Source: JAUYQR01 sp050632395
GTDB taxonomy: Bacteria > Pseudomonadota > Alphaproteobacteria > Rhodobacterales > Rhodobacteraceae
Direction of reading: 5' to 3'
Length of the DNA: 64,000 bases
Assembly: GCF_050632395.1 (NCBI RefSeq)
Contig: NZ_CP192600.1
Location: 620,001 to 684,000, forward strand
Shown: one piece after another, positions 7,889 to 15,869 of the stretch
Layout of the letters: every line of letters begins with the position of its first letter
Position numbering within the stretch: position 1 is the first letter of the stretch
Program-made: the position numbers and the translations under genes
The notes under the pieces: generated by a model
Database searches by the model: none
The model's input: the letters and a program-made list of their open reading frames with translations, nothing else
Told to the model about the DNA's origin: nothing

Positions 7889-8560
7889 TTACCCTTTGTC
7901 AGGATTTGTCCCGTAATCCCGCGCGCCGAAGATGGCGGAGCCGACGCGGATGTGGGTAGCGCCGTGGGCGATTGCCGCCTCGAAATCGCTGCTCATGCCC
8001 ATCGACAGGCCGGAAAGGCCGTGGTCGGCGGCCATCTGCGCCAGCAGGGCGAAATGCGGGGTGCTGTCTTCGGCTTCGGGTGGGATGCACATCAGACCGT
8101 GCAGGGGCAGGTCCATCGCGCGGCAATCGGTCACGAAGGCGGACAGGTCGGCGGGCAGGACGCCGGCCTTTTGCGGTTCGGCGCCGGTGTTGACCTGCAC
8201 GAAAAGCTGCGGGCTGGTGCCGCGTGCCTGCGCGAGGCCGGCCAGTTTCTGCGCCAGCGACGGGCGGTCAAGGGTGTGGATCGCGTCGAAAAGATCGACC
8301 GCAAGCTTGGCCTTGTTGGTCTGCAACGGGCCGATCATGTGGACGCTGACGGCATCGAAGCGGGCGCGCAGATCGGGCCATTTGGCGGCAGCCTCTTGCA
8401 CGTAATTTTCGCCGAACACGCGGTGGCCCTGTTCCAGCACGGCGACGACGCGGTCAAGCGGCTGCACCTTTGACACGGCGATCAGGGTAACTGAACCCGG
8501 CGCGCGGCCAGCGGCCAGCGTGGCGGCCTGCATCCGTGCGGTGATGTCGGTCAATCCCAT
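7889..8560 (-). CDS. YggS-family pyridoxal phosphate homeostasis protein
   Basis: Single-domain alanine-racemase-fold protein (223 aa) that binds PLP and influences B6 and amino acid balance; it has no known catalytic turnover. The PLP lysine is Lys31 in LIAVSKVQ. Other signatures are FGENYVQEA, HMIGPLQTNK, the FVQVNTG strand, SMGMSSDFEAAI and RVGSAIFG at the end. The start ATG 8560 is chosen because upstream in-frame codons code for a non-conserved extension; AAAGGG lies upstream. It is co-directional with the porin but separated from it by a terminator and a short tandem repeat. Confidence 0.92.
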   Translation of the reverse strand: MGLTDITARMQAATLAAGRAPGSVTLIAVSKVQPLDRVVAVLEQGHRVFGENYVQEAAAKWPDLRARFDAVSVHMIGPLQTNKAKLAVDLFDAIHTLDRPSLAQKLAGLAQARGTSPQLFVQVNTGAEPQKAGVLPADLSAFVTDCRAMDLPLHGLMCIPPEAEDSTPHFALLAQMAADHGLSGLSMGMSSDFEAAIAHGATHIRVGSAIFGARDYGTNPDKG

Positions 8561-8640
8561 GCTGGCCCTTTGTCTTTCTTGGCGCATGAGGATCATGGTG
8601 CCACGCCGAAGGGAAGAGGAAAAGACCGGCGGTCCAAACA

Positions 8641-8706
8641 CCGGGACCTAACGGAAAAGAGTGGGACTTAACGGATAAGGGTGGGCCCAAAATGAAAAGA
8701 GCGGGC
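8641..8706. repeat. Degenerate 20-base tandem repeat
   Basis: Three consecutive 20-base units begin at 8641, 8661 and 8681, each with the shape [GC]-[CT]-GGG-[AC]-C...A-rich. They are CCGGGACCTAACGGAAAAGA, GTGGGACTTAACGGATAAGG and GTGGGCCCAAAATGAAAAGA. A partial fourth unit (GCGGGCACAAGG) starts at 8701 and forms part of the porin terminator. The array lies between the porin 3' end and the yggS-type gene's upstream region. Confidence 0.6.
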
Positions 8707-8722
8707 ACAAGGCCCGCTCTTT
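8696..8722 (-). terminator. Terminator downstream of the porin
   Basis: AAAGAGCGGGC (8696-8706) pairs with GCCCGCTCTTT (8712-8722) across loop ACAAG. On the minus strand the stem runs into TTTTCATTTT, giving an intrinsic terminator 25 bases after the porin stop. The A/T flanks on both sides mean it could also act on the other strand. Confidence 0.75.
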
Positions 8723-8746
8723 CCAGTATCGTCTGACCCCGAAGGA

Positions 8747-9727
8747 TTAGAACGAGAACTTCACACCGATGTCGTAGGCGTCGTCGTCGATGTCGTTGAT
8801 CGAGGTGTTGGCGTAGCCGCCAGCAACGGTTGCGCCGCCGCCGAGGTCGTAGGAAGCGCCAAGGCCCCACGATTCGATGTCGATGCCGGTCGTGTCGCCG
8901 TTCAGGTCCGACTTGCGGTAGAAGGCGGTCGCGGTGAGGGCGTCCATCGTGTAGTCAGCCGACAGAGCATACTGCTCGCCGCCCAGATCGATACCGAACA
9001 GGTCGCCGCCAACGTCGGCGTAGATACCTTTCAGGGTCACAGCACCGAAGGTGGCCGAACCACCAAGGGTGATGTGCTGCACGTCGCCGTCGCTGACGCC
9101 ATTGGTGTCAACCGAAAGCTGTTCGAAGCCGATGCCGACAGTGTAGGCGCCAGCCGAGTACTTGGCACCAGCCGCGTAGGCTTGGCCTTCAACGGTGTCG
9201 CCGCTGACCGGAGTCACAACCGAATGACCCGGTTCCGAAGCCGACAGGTAGAACGACAGAGCGCCGGTCGAGTATTCGTACAGCGCGGTCGGGTCGCCGG
9301 TGATCGTGTACTGCTGAGTAGCGTCGGTGGTGTCGTCGAAGCCGCCAGCGCCGATGTAGATGATCTCGTTGGTGTCGCCGAGGCCGGTGTAGCCCACGCC
9401 CGAAACCTGACCGGTTGCCATCAGAGCAGCGCCGTCAACGTCGCCCATCGACAGTTTGCCGAACGCGCCGCTGATGAAGACTGCGCCAGCTTGACCGCCG
9501 GAAGCGCCTTCGGAGTTGTCAGCACGGAGCGCAGCGCCGAATGCCAGACCGCCATCGGTTTCACCCGACATCGAGAAGGCAACGCGAGCACGGCTGCTGA
9601 ACGACAGGTCCGAGTCACCCCAGCTGTCAAGTACGCCCATGCGAGCGTCGCCCGAGACGGTCACTTCGGCGGCGGCGAAGCCAGCGCTGCCAGCGAGCAA
9701 CGTGGTCGCAAGAAGAAGCTTTTTCAT
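8747..9727 (-). CDS. Outer-membrane porin
   Basis: Alphaproteobacterial-type general porin (326 aa, beta-barrel). The start ATG 9727 follows AGAGGGAAAAGAC, and the product begins MKKLLLATTLLAGSAGFAAA, a Sec signal peptide ending AAA-EV. The mature part is rich in alternating Gly/Ser/Thr/Asp and aromatic residues (VTVSGDARMGV, SFSSRARVAFSMSG, LSADYTMDALTATAFY) and ends in IGVKFSF, the C-terminal aromatic signature needed for outer-membrane insertion. Very even codon choice suggests strong expression. A terminator follows. The upstream 250 bases separate it from a divergent lipoprotein gene and include the direct repeat CCGCAGGGG-AAT-CCGCAGGGG near 9760. Confidence 0.92.
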   Translation of the reverse strand: MKKLLLATTLLAGSAGFAAAEVTVSGDARMGVLDSWGDSDLSFSSRARVAFSMSGETDGGLAFGAALRADNSEGASGGQAGAVFISGAFGKLSMGDVDGAALMATGQVSGVGYTGLGDTNEIIYIGAGGFDDTTDATQQYTITGDPTALYEYSTGALSFYLSASEPGHSVVTPVSGDTVEGQAYAAGAKYSAGAYTVGIGFEQLSVDTNGVSDGDVQHITLGGSATFGAVTLKGIYADVGGDLFGIDLGGEQYALSADYTMDALTATAFYRKSDLNGDTTGIDIESWGLGASYDLGGGATVAGGYANTSINDIDDDAYDIGVKFSF

Positions 9728-9980
9728 GTCTTTTCCCTCTTTCTTCAAGGTAGCCCCACCGCAGGGGAATCCGCAGGGGTATGCAGCGTATTTCTACTGC
9801 CGAGGGGCAGATTGCAACGCCAACGGACCGGTGGTTGGAAAACGCTTCCTGAAATGGTGCAGCAAAGTCACAGGTCGAAATCCGCCCCCCTCGCGGGCGC
9901 GCGGAATGGTTGGAGTGAAAGCGCTTGGCACGACTTGGTGCGTCGGCTAGACACGGACCGAAGGCTTTGAGGGTGTCTCT

Positions 9981-10496
9981 ATGATCTTGCAACGCGTCGC
10001 ACGGGTGGCACTCGGACTGGGTTTGGCTTCGCTGGTTGGGGCTTGCGGGATGTTCCAGCAGCCCTCTACCGCCGCACAACTGACCAGCCAGGAACTTGCC
10101 GATCAGCAGCGCGAGAACATTGCCGCGAACGCCCGCTATCAAGAGCCGGATTCGACGATCTGGGACCTGTTTTCGGACGCCGACAACCCGAACACCACGG
10201 TCGAGGTGAACCGCTATATCTGGCAGGCGAGCCTTGAGGTGCTGAATTTCCTGCCGATCGAATCGGTTGACCCGTTCACCGGGGTGATCGTGACCGGCTA
10301 CGGCCGCCCGCCGGGCGGAGGTCGCGCCTACCGCGCAACGGTCTATGTGCAGGACCCGGCCCTGGATGCGCGCAGCCTGAAGGTGGCGTTGCAGGGGCAG
10401 GGCGGCGCGGCGGTGGCGCCGGAAACCACGCGCGCGGTGGAAGATGCGATCCTGACTCGGGCGCGGCAGTTGCGGATTCGCGACAGCAAGCTTTGA
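9981..10496 (+). CDS. DUF3576 lipoprotein
   Basis: A 171-residue protein with an N-terminal signal and lipobox (LVGACGMF, Cys22), then a domain of unknown function typical of alphaproteobacteria (STIWDLF, NRYIWQASLEVLNFLPIES, VDPFTGVIVTGYG, YRATVYVQDPALDARSLKVAL). In Rhodobacteraceae this gene regularly stands immediately before leuS-lptE-holA, as here, which suggests an envelope role connected with LPS export or lipoprotein sorting; this is inference from context. A hairpin repeat (10504-10555) starts right after its stop, so transcription into leuS may be attenuated. Confidence 0.85.
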   Translation: MILQRVARVALGLGLASLVGACGMFQQPSTAAQLTSQELADQQRENIAANARYQEPDSTIWDLFSDADNPNTTVEVNRYIWQASLEVLNFLPIESVDPFTGVIVTGYGRPPGGGRAYRATVYVQDPALDARSLKVALQGQGGAAVAPETTRAVEDAILTRARQLRIRDSKL

Positions 10497-10503
10497 GCGC
10501 GAA

Positions 10504-10555
10504 GCGGGGGTTTTGCACCCCCGCACCCCCGCAGGATATTTCCGCAAAGAGGAAG
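10504..10555 (+). repeat. Hairpin-ATATTT repeat, copy 1
   Basis: A GC stem GCGGGGG/CCCCCGC (10504-10510 with 10518-10524) is followed by GCAGGATATTTCCGCAAAGA and GGAAG (10531-10555). The same order, G-rich hairpin then GGGATATTT then CAAAGAGGAAG or a GATGAAG-like end, recurs at 59720-59774 (+), 32872-32781 (-), 40928-40885 (-) and weakly at 55370. It lies between the DUF3576 stop and leuS. Confidence 0.7.
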
Positions 10556-10619
10556 CAGGGGTGGACCTTCGCCCCGGCACCGGGTTAATTCCGCGCTGAC
10601 CCGAGACAAGAGGACCAAG

Positions 10620-13166
10620 ATGTCGCGTTATGACCCCGCCGTGATCGAACCCAAATGGCAGCACGCCTGGGACGAGGCCGGGGTGTTCCTCGCGCGGCGC
10701 GATCCGGCCAAGCCGAAGTATTACGTGCTGGAGATGTTCCCCTATCCGTCGGGGCGCATCCACATGGGGCATGTGCGCAACTATACGATGGGCGACGTGG
10801 TGGCGCGGTTCAAGGCCGCCAAGGGGTATTCGGTGCTGCATCCGATGGGGTGGGATGCGTTCGGGATGCCGGCGGAGAACGCCGCGATGGAGCGGGGCGG
10901 GCATCCGAAGGACTGGACGTATCAGAACATCGCCGACATGCGCGGGCAGATGAAGCCCCTGGGGTTGTCGATCGACTGGAGCCGGGAGTTCGCGACCTGC
11001 GATCCAGAGTATTACGGGCAGCAGCAGTCGATGTTTCTGGATATGCTGGCTGCCGGGCTGATCTACCGCAAGGCCGCGATGGTGAACTGGGACCCGGTCG
11101 ACATGACGGTTCTGGCCAACGAGCAGGTGATCGACGGGCGGGGCTGGCGGTCGGGCGCGCTGGTGGAGCGGCGCGAGCTGACGCAGTGGTTCTTCAAGAT
11201 CAGTGATTATTCGGGCGAATTGCTGGACGCGCTGGACGGGCTGACGAACTGGCCGGAGAAGGTGCGCCTGATGCAGGCGAACTGGATCGGGAAATCGCGC
11301 GGCTTGCAGTTTGCCTTCACCACCCACGGCGCGCCGGAGGGGTTCGACCGGCTGGAGGTGTATACGACGCGGCCCGATACGCTGCTGGGCGCCAGTTTCG
11401 CGGCGATCAGCCCGGATCACCCCTTGGCCAAGCATCTGGAGCGGCATGACCCGAAGGTCGCGGCCTTTGTGGCCGAGTGTCGGCGCGGTGGCACCAGTGC
11501 GGAAGCCATCGAGACGGGCGAGAAGCTGGGGATGGATACCGGGATCACGGTCCTGCATCCCTTTGACGAGGATTGGCAACTGCCGGTCTACATCGCCAAC
11601 TTCATCCTGATGGATTACGGAACGGGCGCGATCTTTGGCTGCCCGGCGCATGACCAGCGCGATTTCGAGTTTGCGACAAAGTATGGCCTGCCGATTCCGC
11701 CGGTGTTCGTGGCAGAGGGGCTGCCGGAGATGCCGCTGGTCGAGGCTTTCGTGCCGATGAAATCCGAACGCGTCACCTATGTGCGCGGGTTTGCGGGCGA
11801 GGCGACGCAGACGGGCGAGGCCGCCGTCGCCGCCGCGATTGCGGAGTGCGAGGCGCGGGGGGTCGGGCGGGGCGTCACCAACTACCGTTTGCGGGACTGG
11901 GGCCTGAGCCGGCAACGGTATTGGGGCTGCCCGATTCCCGTTGTGCATTGCGACACCTGTGGCGTGGTGCCGGAGGCGAAGGAAAACCTGCCGGTTCGGC
12001 TGCCTGATGACGTGACCTTCGACAAGCCGGGCAATCCCCTTGACCGCCATCCGACGTGGCGCGATTGCGCCTGCCCGAAATGCGGTGCGCCTGCCAAGCG
12101 TGAGACGGACACGATGGATACCTTCGTGGATTCCAGCTGGTATTACGCCCGCTTCACCTCGCCCCACGCCGCGACGCCGACGGATGCCGAGGATGCCGCC
12201 TACTGGATGAACGTCGACCAGTATATCGGCGGGATCGAGCATGCGATTTTGCACCTGCTTTACAGCCGCTTCTTTGCGCGGGCGATGCACAAGACGGGGC
12301 ATTTGCCCGCGTCTGCCATCGAGCCGTTCAATGCCCTGTTTACGCAAGGCATGGTGACGCACGAGATCTACAAGACGACCGACGCGCAGGGCCGCCCGGT
12401 TTATCATCTGCCCGAAGATGTGGTGGACGGAAAGCTGCGCGACGGCACGGCGGTCGAGGTGATCCCCTCGGCCAAGATGTCGAAATCAAAGAAGAACGTC
12501 GTCGACCCGATGAACATCATCGCGCAGTTTGGAGCCGACACCGCGCGCTGGTTCGTGATGTCGGACAGCCCGCCGGAGCGGGATGTGGAGTGGACTTCTT
12601 CGGGCGCGGATGCGGCGTTCAAGCATCTGTCCCGCGTCTGGACGCTGTGTGCGCGGATCGGCGAGATGCCGGCGGACCATGTGGGCGAGGGCGACGATGC
12701 GCTGTTGCGGGCGACCGCTAAGGCGGTGGACGAGGTGACGCGCGGGATCGAGACCTTTGCCTTCAACAAGGCCATTGCGTCGCTTTACGCCTTTACCAAC
12801 ACGCTGTCGAAGGCCAACGCCTCCACCCCGGCGATGAAGCATGGGGTCCGCACGCTGGCACAGCTGATGTCACCGATGGTGCCGCATATCGCGGAATCGA
12901 TCTGGACGTATCAGGGCGGCGCGGGGCTGTGCGCGCAGGCATCTTGGCCCGTGGCGGACCCGGCGCTGTTGATCGACGATACCGTGACGCTGCCGATCCA
13001 GATCAACGGCAAGCGGCGGGCGGAAATCAGCGTGCCGAAGGATATGCCCGCCGCCGAGGTTGAAAAGATCGCCCTCGCGGACGAAGCTGTGGTGAAATTC
13101 CTTGCCGGGCAGCCGGTGAAGAAGATCATCGTCGTTCCGGGGCGCATCATCAATGTCGTCGTCTGA
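10620..13166 (+). CDS. leuS: Leucyl-tRNA synthetase
   Basis: Class I aminoacyl-tRNA synthetase charging tRNA-Leu, 848 aa as expected. The HIGH motif is HMGH (48-51) in PYPSGRIHMGHVRNY; the KMSKS motif is at 619-623 (AKMSKSKKNVVDP). The editing CP1 domain shows the TTRPDTLLGASFAAI motif and the GCPAHDQRDFEFA stretch. Zinc-type cysteines occur in CDTCG and CPKCG. The gene is followed with a 14-base overlap by lptE and then holA, an arrangement conserved in the family. Confidence 0.98.
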   Translation: MSRYDPAVIEPKWQHAWDEAGVFLARRDPAKPKYYVLEMFPYPSGRIHMGHVRNYTMGDVVARFKAAKGYSVLHPMGWDAFGMPAENAAMERGGHPKDWTYQNIADMRGQMKPLGLSIDWSREFATCDPEYYGQQQSMFLDMLAAGLIYRKAAMVNWDPVDMTVLANEQVIDGRGWRSGALVERRELTQWFFKISDYSGELLDALDGLTNWPEKVRLMQANWIGKSRGLQFAFTTHGAPEGFDRLEVYTTRPDTLLGASFAAISPDHPLAKHLERHDPKVAAFVAECRRGGTSAEAIETGEKLGMDTGITVLHPFDEDWQLPVYIANFILMDYGTGAIFGCPAHDQRDFEFATKYGLPIPPVFVAEGLPEMPLVEAFVPMKSERVTYVRGFAGEATQTGEAAVAAAIAECEARGVGRGVTNYRLRDWGLSRQRYWGCPIPVVHCDTCGVVPEAKENLPVRLPDDVTFDKPGNPLDRHPTWRDCACPKCGAPAKRETDTMDTFVDSSWYYARFTSPHAATPTDAEDAAYWMNVDQYIGGIEHAILHLLYSRFFARAMHKTGHLPASAIEPFNALFTQGMVTHEIYKTTDAQGRPVYHLPEDVVDGKLRDGTAVEVIPSAKMSKSKKNVVDPMNIIAQFGADTARWFVMSDSPPERDVEWTSSGADAAFKHLSRVWTLCARIGEMPADHVGEGDDALLRATAKAVDEVTRGIETFAFNKAIASLYAFTNTLSKANASTPAMKHGVRTLAQLMSPMVPHIAESIWTYQGGAGLCAQASWPVADPALLIDDTVTLPIQINGKRRAEISVPKDMPAAEVEKIALADEAVVKFLAGQPVKKIIVVPGRIINVVV

Positions 13167-13707
13167 AGCAGACCCCAGAGCAGGGTTCCCACCCACCCCA
13201 TCCCTCTCGCAAAGCGGGGGGAGGGAGGCGCTGTCGCGGCGCAGCCTGATCCTGGCGCCTCTGGTGCTGGCGGCCTGCGGCTTTACCCCGGCGTACGGGC
13301 CTGGGGCGGCGGCGACCAAGCTGGTGGAAACCGTGCGGGTGGCCGACCCTTACGACAAGAACAGCTTCGATCTGGTCGAGCGGCTGGAAGAGCGGCTGGG
13401 CCGCCCGGAAAGCCACCTTTATGATCTTGCCTACACCATTCGCACCGACGTCTTCGGCGTGGGCGTCACCACCGACAACGAGATCACGCGCTACAATCTG
13501 AAGGGTGTGATCGACTTTACGCTGACCGAAAAGGCAACCGGTGCGCGGCTGACAGGCGGGCAGGTGCAAAGCTTTACCGCCTATTCGGCCACCGGATCGA
13601 CCGTTGCCGGCCTTGCCGCCGAAGAGGACGCGGCCTTGCGGCTGATGCGGATTCTGGCCGACCAGATCGTCACGCGGCTGATCGCAGCCTCTGCCGCCTT
13701 TCCATGA
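13153..13707 (+). CDS. lptE: LPS assembly lipoprotein LptE, with a repeat-derived N-terminal extension
   Basis: LptE plugs the LptD barrel that inserts lipopolysaccharide into the outer membrane. The signal and lipobox RRSLILAPLVLAACGFTPAYGP (Cys42) are followed by the YDLAYTIRTDVFG and NLKGVIDFTL strands of the family. Total length is 184 aa. The only ATG, at 13153, overlaps the leuS end by 14 bases. Residues about 8-26 (PRAGFPPTPSLSQSGGREA) are encoded by a GGGGAGGG hairpin repeat and push the signal sequence away from the start. Either the extension is tolerated as a long n-region or a non-ATG codon (CTG 13231) near the signal is used. holA overlaps by four bases (ATGA). Confidence 0.85.
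   Translation: MSSSEADPRAGFPPTPSLSQSGGREALSRRSLILAPLVLAACGFTPAYGPGAAATKLVETVRVADPYDKNSFDLVERLEERLGRPESHLYDLAYTIRTDVFGVGVTTDNEITRYNLKGVIDFTLTEKATGARLTGGQVQSFTAYSATGSTVAGLAAEEDAALRLMRILADQIVTRLIAASAAFP
13186..13230 (+). repeat. GGGGAGGG-type hairpin repeat, copy inside lptE
   Basis: TTCCCACCCACCCCATCCCT, then CTCGCAAAGCGGGGGGAGGGA, folds with the CCCTC...GAGGG arms around GCAAAGC. It resembles the elements at 30681-30800 and 39825-39866. It lies in frame inside the first 26 codons of lptE and contains no stop in that frame. Confidence 0.6.
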
Positions 13708-14717
13708 TCCTGAAAGGGGTCGAAGCCAGCCGCTATTTCGCCAAGCCCGATCCGGGGCGACCCGGCCTGTTGATCTTTGGCACCGATCCGATGCGCGTGG
13801 CGCTGCGGCGGCAAGAGGTGATCGCCGCCCTGATCGGGCCGCAGGGCGAGGGAGAGATGCGGCTGTCGCGCATGTCGGGTGGCGATCTGCGCAAGGATGG
13901 CAGCCTGCTTCTGGACGCGATCAAGGCGGTGGGGTTCTTCCCCGGCCCGCGCGTGGCCTTTGTGGAGGATGCGACCGACACGCTGGCCGAACCGATCGGT
14001 GTGGCGTTGAAGGAGTGGAAACCGGGCGATGCGACGATTGTCGTCACCGGCGGCGGGCTGACCGGGAAATCGGCGCTGAAGACGCTGTTCGACAAGCATC
14101 CGGCGGCGGTGTGCATCGGGCTTTATGACGAACCACCCAGCCGGGAGGAGATCGAGGAGGCGCTGAAGAAGGCCGGCCTGCGCGATATCGACCGCGAGGC
14201 GATGACCGACCTGAATACGCTTGCGCGCGCGCTGGACCCCGGCGATTTCCGCCAGACGCTGGAGAAGATCGCGCTGTACAAATACGGCGATGCAACGCCC
14301 CTGACCCCTGCCGATGTGGCGGCGATGGCGCCTGCCACCATCGAGGCCGAGGTGGACGATCTGATCGACGCCGTGGCCGAGGGGCGGGCGAATGCCATCG
14401 GCCCGCTGTTCCGGCGGCTGGAAGGGCAGGGCGTGCTGCCGGTGACGATCTGCATCGGGGCGCTCAGGCATTTCCGCATCCTGCATGCGGCGGCTGCGGA
14501 TCCCGGGGGGCCGGGGGTGGGCATCCAGAAGGCCAGGGTGAACTTCAAGCAGAAGGACGCGATGGGGCGGCAGGCCGGGCAATGGGGGATGCGGGCGCTG
14601 GAGGCGGCGGTGGCGCAGCTACTGGAGACCGACCTGACGCTGCGATCCACCTCGCGCGCGCCGGGGATGGCGCTGATGGAACGCGCGCTGATCCGGATTG
14701 CCATGAGCCGGCGCTAG
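13704..14717 (+). CDS. holA: DNA polymerase III delta subunit
   Basis: Clamp-loader subunit that opens the beta clamp, working with the DnaX and delta' subunits. It has 337 aa, and the N-terminal MILKGVEASRYFAKPDPGRPGLLIFG and GDLRKDGSLLLDAIKAVGFFPGPRVAFVEDATD follow the HolA pattern: an ATPase-like fold without a functional P-loop. The end (TTLRSTSRAPGMALMERALI-like) is the collar helical domain. The start overlaps the lptE stop (ATGA). Clamp-loader partner dnaX is in the same window at 49.6 kb. Confidence 0.94.
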   Translation: MILKGVEASRYFAKPDPGRPGLLIFGTDPMRVALRRQEVIAALIGPQGEGEMRLSRMSGGDLRKDGSLLLDAIKAVGFFPGPRVAFVEDATDTLAEPIGVALKEWKPGDATIVVTGGGLTGKSALKTLFDKHPAAVCIGLYDEPPSREEIEEALKKAGLRDIDREAMTDLNTLARALDPGDFRQTLEKIALYKYGDATPLTPADVAAMAPATIEAEVDDLIDAVAEGRANAIGPLFRRLEGQGVLPVTICIGALRHFRILHAAAADPGGPGVGIQKARVNFKQKDAMGRQAGQWGMRALEAAVAQLLETDLTLRSTSRAPGMALMERALIRIAMSRR

Positions 14718-14798
14718 GTGCGGGGCGGGCGGATTGGACCGCCATTGATTTCTTGCGTCACGGTAACGAATGCGCTCATATGAAACGGTTAATGACCG

Positions 14799-14871
14799 CC
14801 GCGGGGTGCAGCCAGGAGGCTGAGAACTTACACGCGCCTTGATCAGTAAACCTTACATGGGACATTTGTAT
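14799..14871 (+). promoter_or_regulatory. TPP-riboswitch-like leader (weak)
   Basis: The leader of the next gene contains GGGGTGC (14803-14809), then nine bases, then GCTGAGA (14819-14825). This is the most conserved half of thiamine pyrophosphate riboswitches. It is followed by CCTTGATCAG-TAA and GGGA, reminiscent of the second half. The P3 stem and the TGGATAAT-GCG part are poor. It may be a degenerate, diverged or chance match. The downstream gene is an outer-membrane transporter-like barrel, a plausible but not typical target. Confidence 0.25.
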
Positions 14872-14872
14872 C

Positions 14873-15721
14873 ATGGGACTGGCGACAAATATTGGGCCGC
14901 AAATTCTTCGGGATATCCTGACGACCCGACAAACGGGAGCATTCGCGACGGCAGTCTGTGCCGTCGCCGCGCTGCAAGGCACTGCGGTTTCGGCCCAGAG
15001 CACGGATGAGCTGGCAAGGCAGCTTTCGAACCCGGTCGCGTCGTTGATCAGTGTGCCTTTCCAGGGCAACTTCGATTTCGGCGGTGGCGAGGATGGGGAC
15101 GGGAATGCGTTCACGCTGAACATCCAGCCGGTGGTGCCGATTTCGCTGAATGACAATTGGACCCTGATTTCGCGCACGATCCTGCCGCTGACCTACCGCG
15201 ATTACGCCGCGTTGCCGGATTCGCATGTTTCGGGCATCGGCGATATCACGCAAAGCTTCTTCTTTTCGCCCAAGCAAAGCGTCAATGGCGTGACCTGGGG
15301 TGTCGGTCCGGTGTTCCTGTTGCCGACGGCAAGCGATGACCGGACCGGATCGGGCAAGTGGGGCGCCGGTCTGACCGCGGTGGTTCTGAAGCAGACCGGG
15401 CCGTGGACGCTGGGTGCGCTTGTCAACCATATCTGGTCGGTCGGCGGCGACGATGATCGGGCCGACATAAGCTCGACGTTCTTGCAGCCGTTCATGTCTT
15501 ACGGGCTTGGCGACGGGCAGACGCTGTCGCTGAATACCGAGTCGAGCTACAACTGGGAAACCGAGCAGTGGCTGGTTCCGATCAACGCGGGCTATTCCAA
15601 GGTGTTCAAGGCCGGTAACCAGCTGATGAGCTGGCAGGCCGGTGTGAAATACTTTGCGGAAGGCCCCGAAGGAGCACCGGAGTGGGGTCTGCGCACGAGT
15701 TTGACCCTGCTGTTTCCGTAA
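14873..15721 (+). CDS. Outer-membrane transporter-like beta-barrel protein
   Basis: A 282-residue protein of the family often labelled transporter or neuromedin U-like in bacterial genomes. The signal region TGAFATAVCAVAALQG ends in VSAQ. It then alternates amphipathic strands (SLISVPFQGNFDFGGG, FTLNIQPVVPISLNDNWTLI, SFFFSPKQSVNGVTWGVGPV) and ends LRTSLTLLFP with a terminal aromatic-rich strand. It probably forms an outer-membrane channel of unknown substrate. It precedes the arylsulfatase, with an FNR-type box between them, so it may admit sulfated compounds; that is inference. The ATG has no clear Shine-Dalgarno, and an alternative start further in cannot be excluded. Confidence 0.7.
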   Translation: MGLATNIGPQILRDILTTRQTGAFATAVCAVAALQGTAVSAQSTDELARQLSNPVASLISVPFQGNFDFGGGEDGDGNAFTLNIQPVVPISLNDNWTLISRTILPLTYRDYAALPDSHVSGIGDITQSFFFSPKQSVNGVTWGVGPVFLLPTASDDRTGSGKWGAGLTAVVLKQTGPWTLGALVNHIWSVGGDDDRADISSTFLQPFMSYGLGDGQTLSLNTESSYNWETEQWLVPINAGYSKVFKAGNQLMSWQAGVKYFAEGPEGAPEWGLRTSLTLLFP

Positions 15722-15815
15722 CCCGAAAAAGACGCGCTGCGCGGCGCGTCGATCTGGATTTCGGGCCTGATACCAACGGCCCGATCATCCCCCGGCAGGA
15801 GCGAGACGAATGGTC

Positions 15816-15829
15816 TTGATATGCATCAA
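15816..15829 (+). promoter_or_regulatory. Perfect FNR/FnrL-type box upstream of the arylsulfatase
   Basis: TTGATATGCATCAA is an exact TTGAT-N4-ATCAA palindrome. A TAGCCG hexamer (15852-15857) is centred 32 bases downstream, the class II spacing, which predicts a transcript start near 15864 and a leader of about 68 bases before the sulfatase ATG at 15932. FnrL, an oxygen-sensing Fe-S regulator, is the likely binder; Dnr/NnrR/CRP relatives are alternatives. Confidence 0.6.
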
Positions 15830-15869
15830 TGCAGCGGCCGGCCCCGGCCTGTAGCCGGGTGGCATGTCT

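Noticed and set aside
8641..8706. Possible CRISPR array
   Set aside because: Units are directly adjacent with no spacers, and only three are present; no cas gene is near.
9627..12407. A 926-codon open frame antisense to leuS and the porin leader
   Set aside because: GC-rich codon bias in leuS leaves the opposite strand open. The translation is arginine/proline/histidine-rich without any domain, and it crosses three real genes.
15726..15750. Terminator after the 14873 gene
   Set aside because: GACGCGC/GCGCGTC forms a stem, but the A-run precedes it instead of a T-run following on the plus strand. It was left uncalled.
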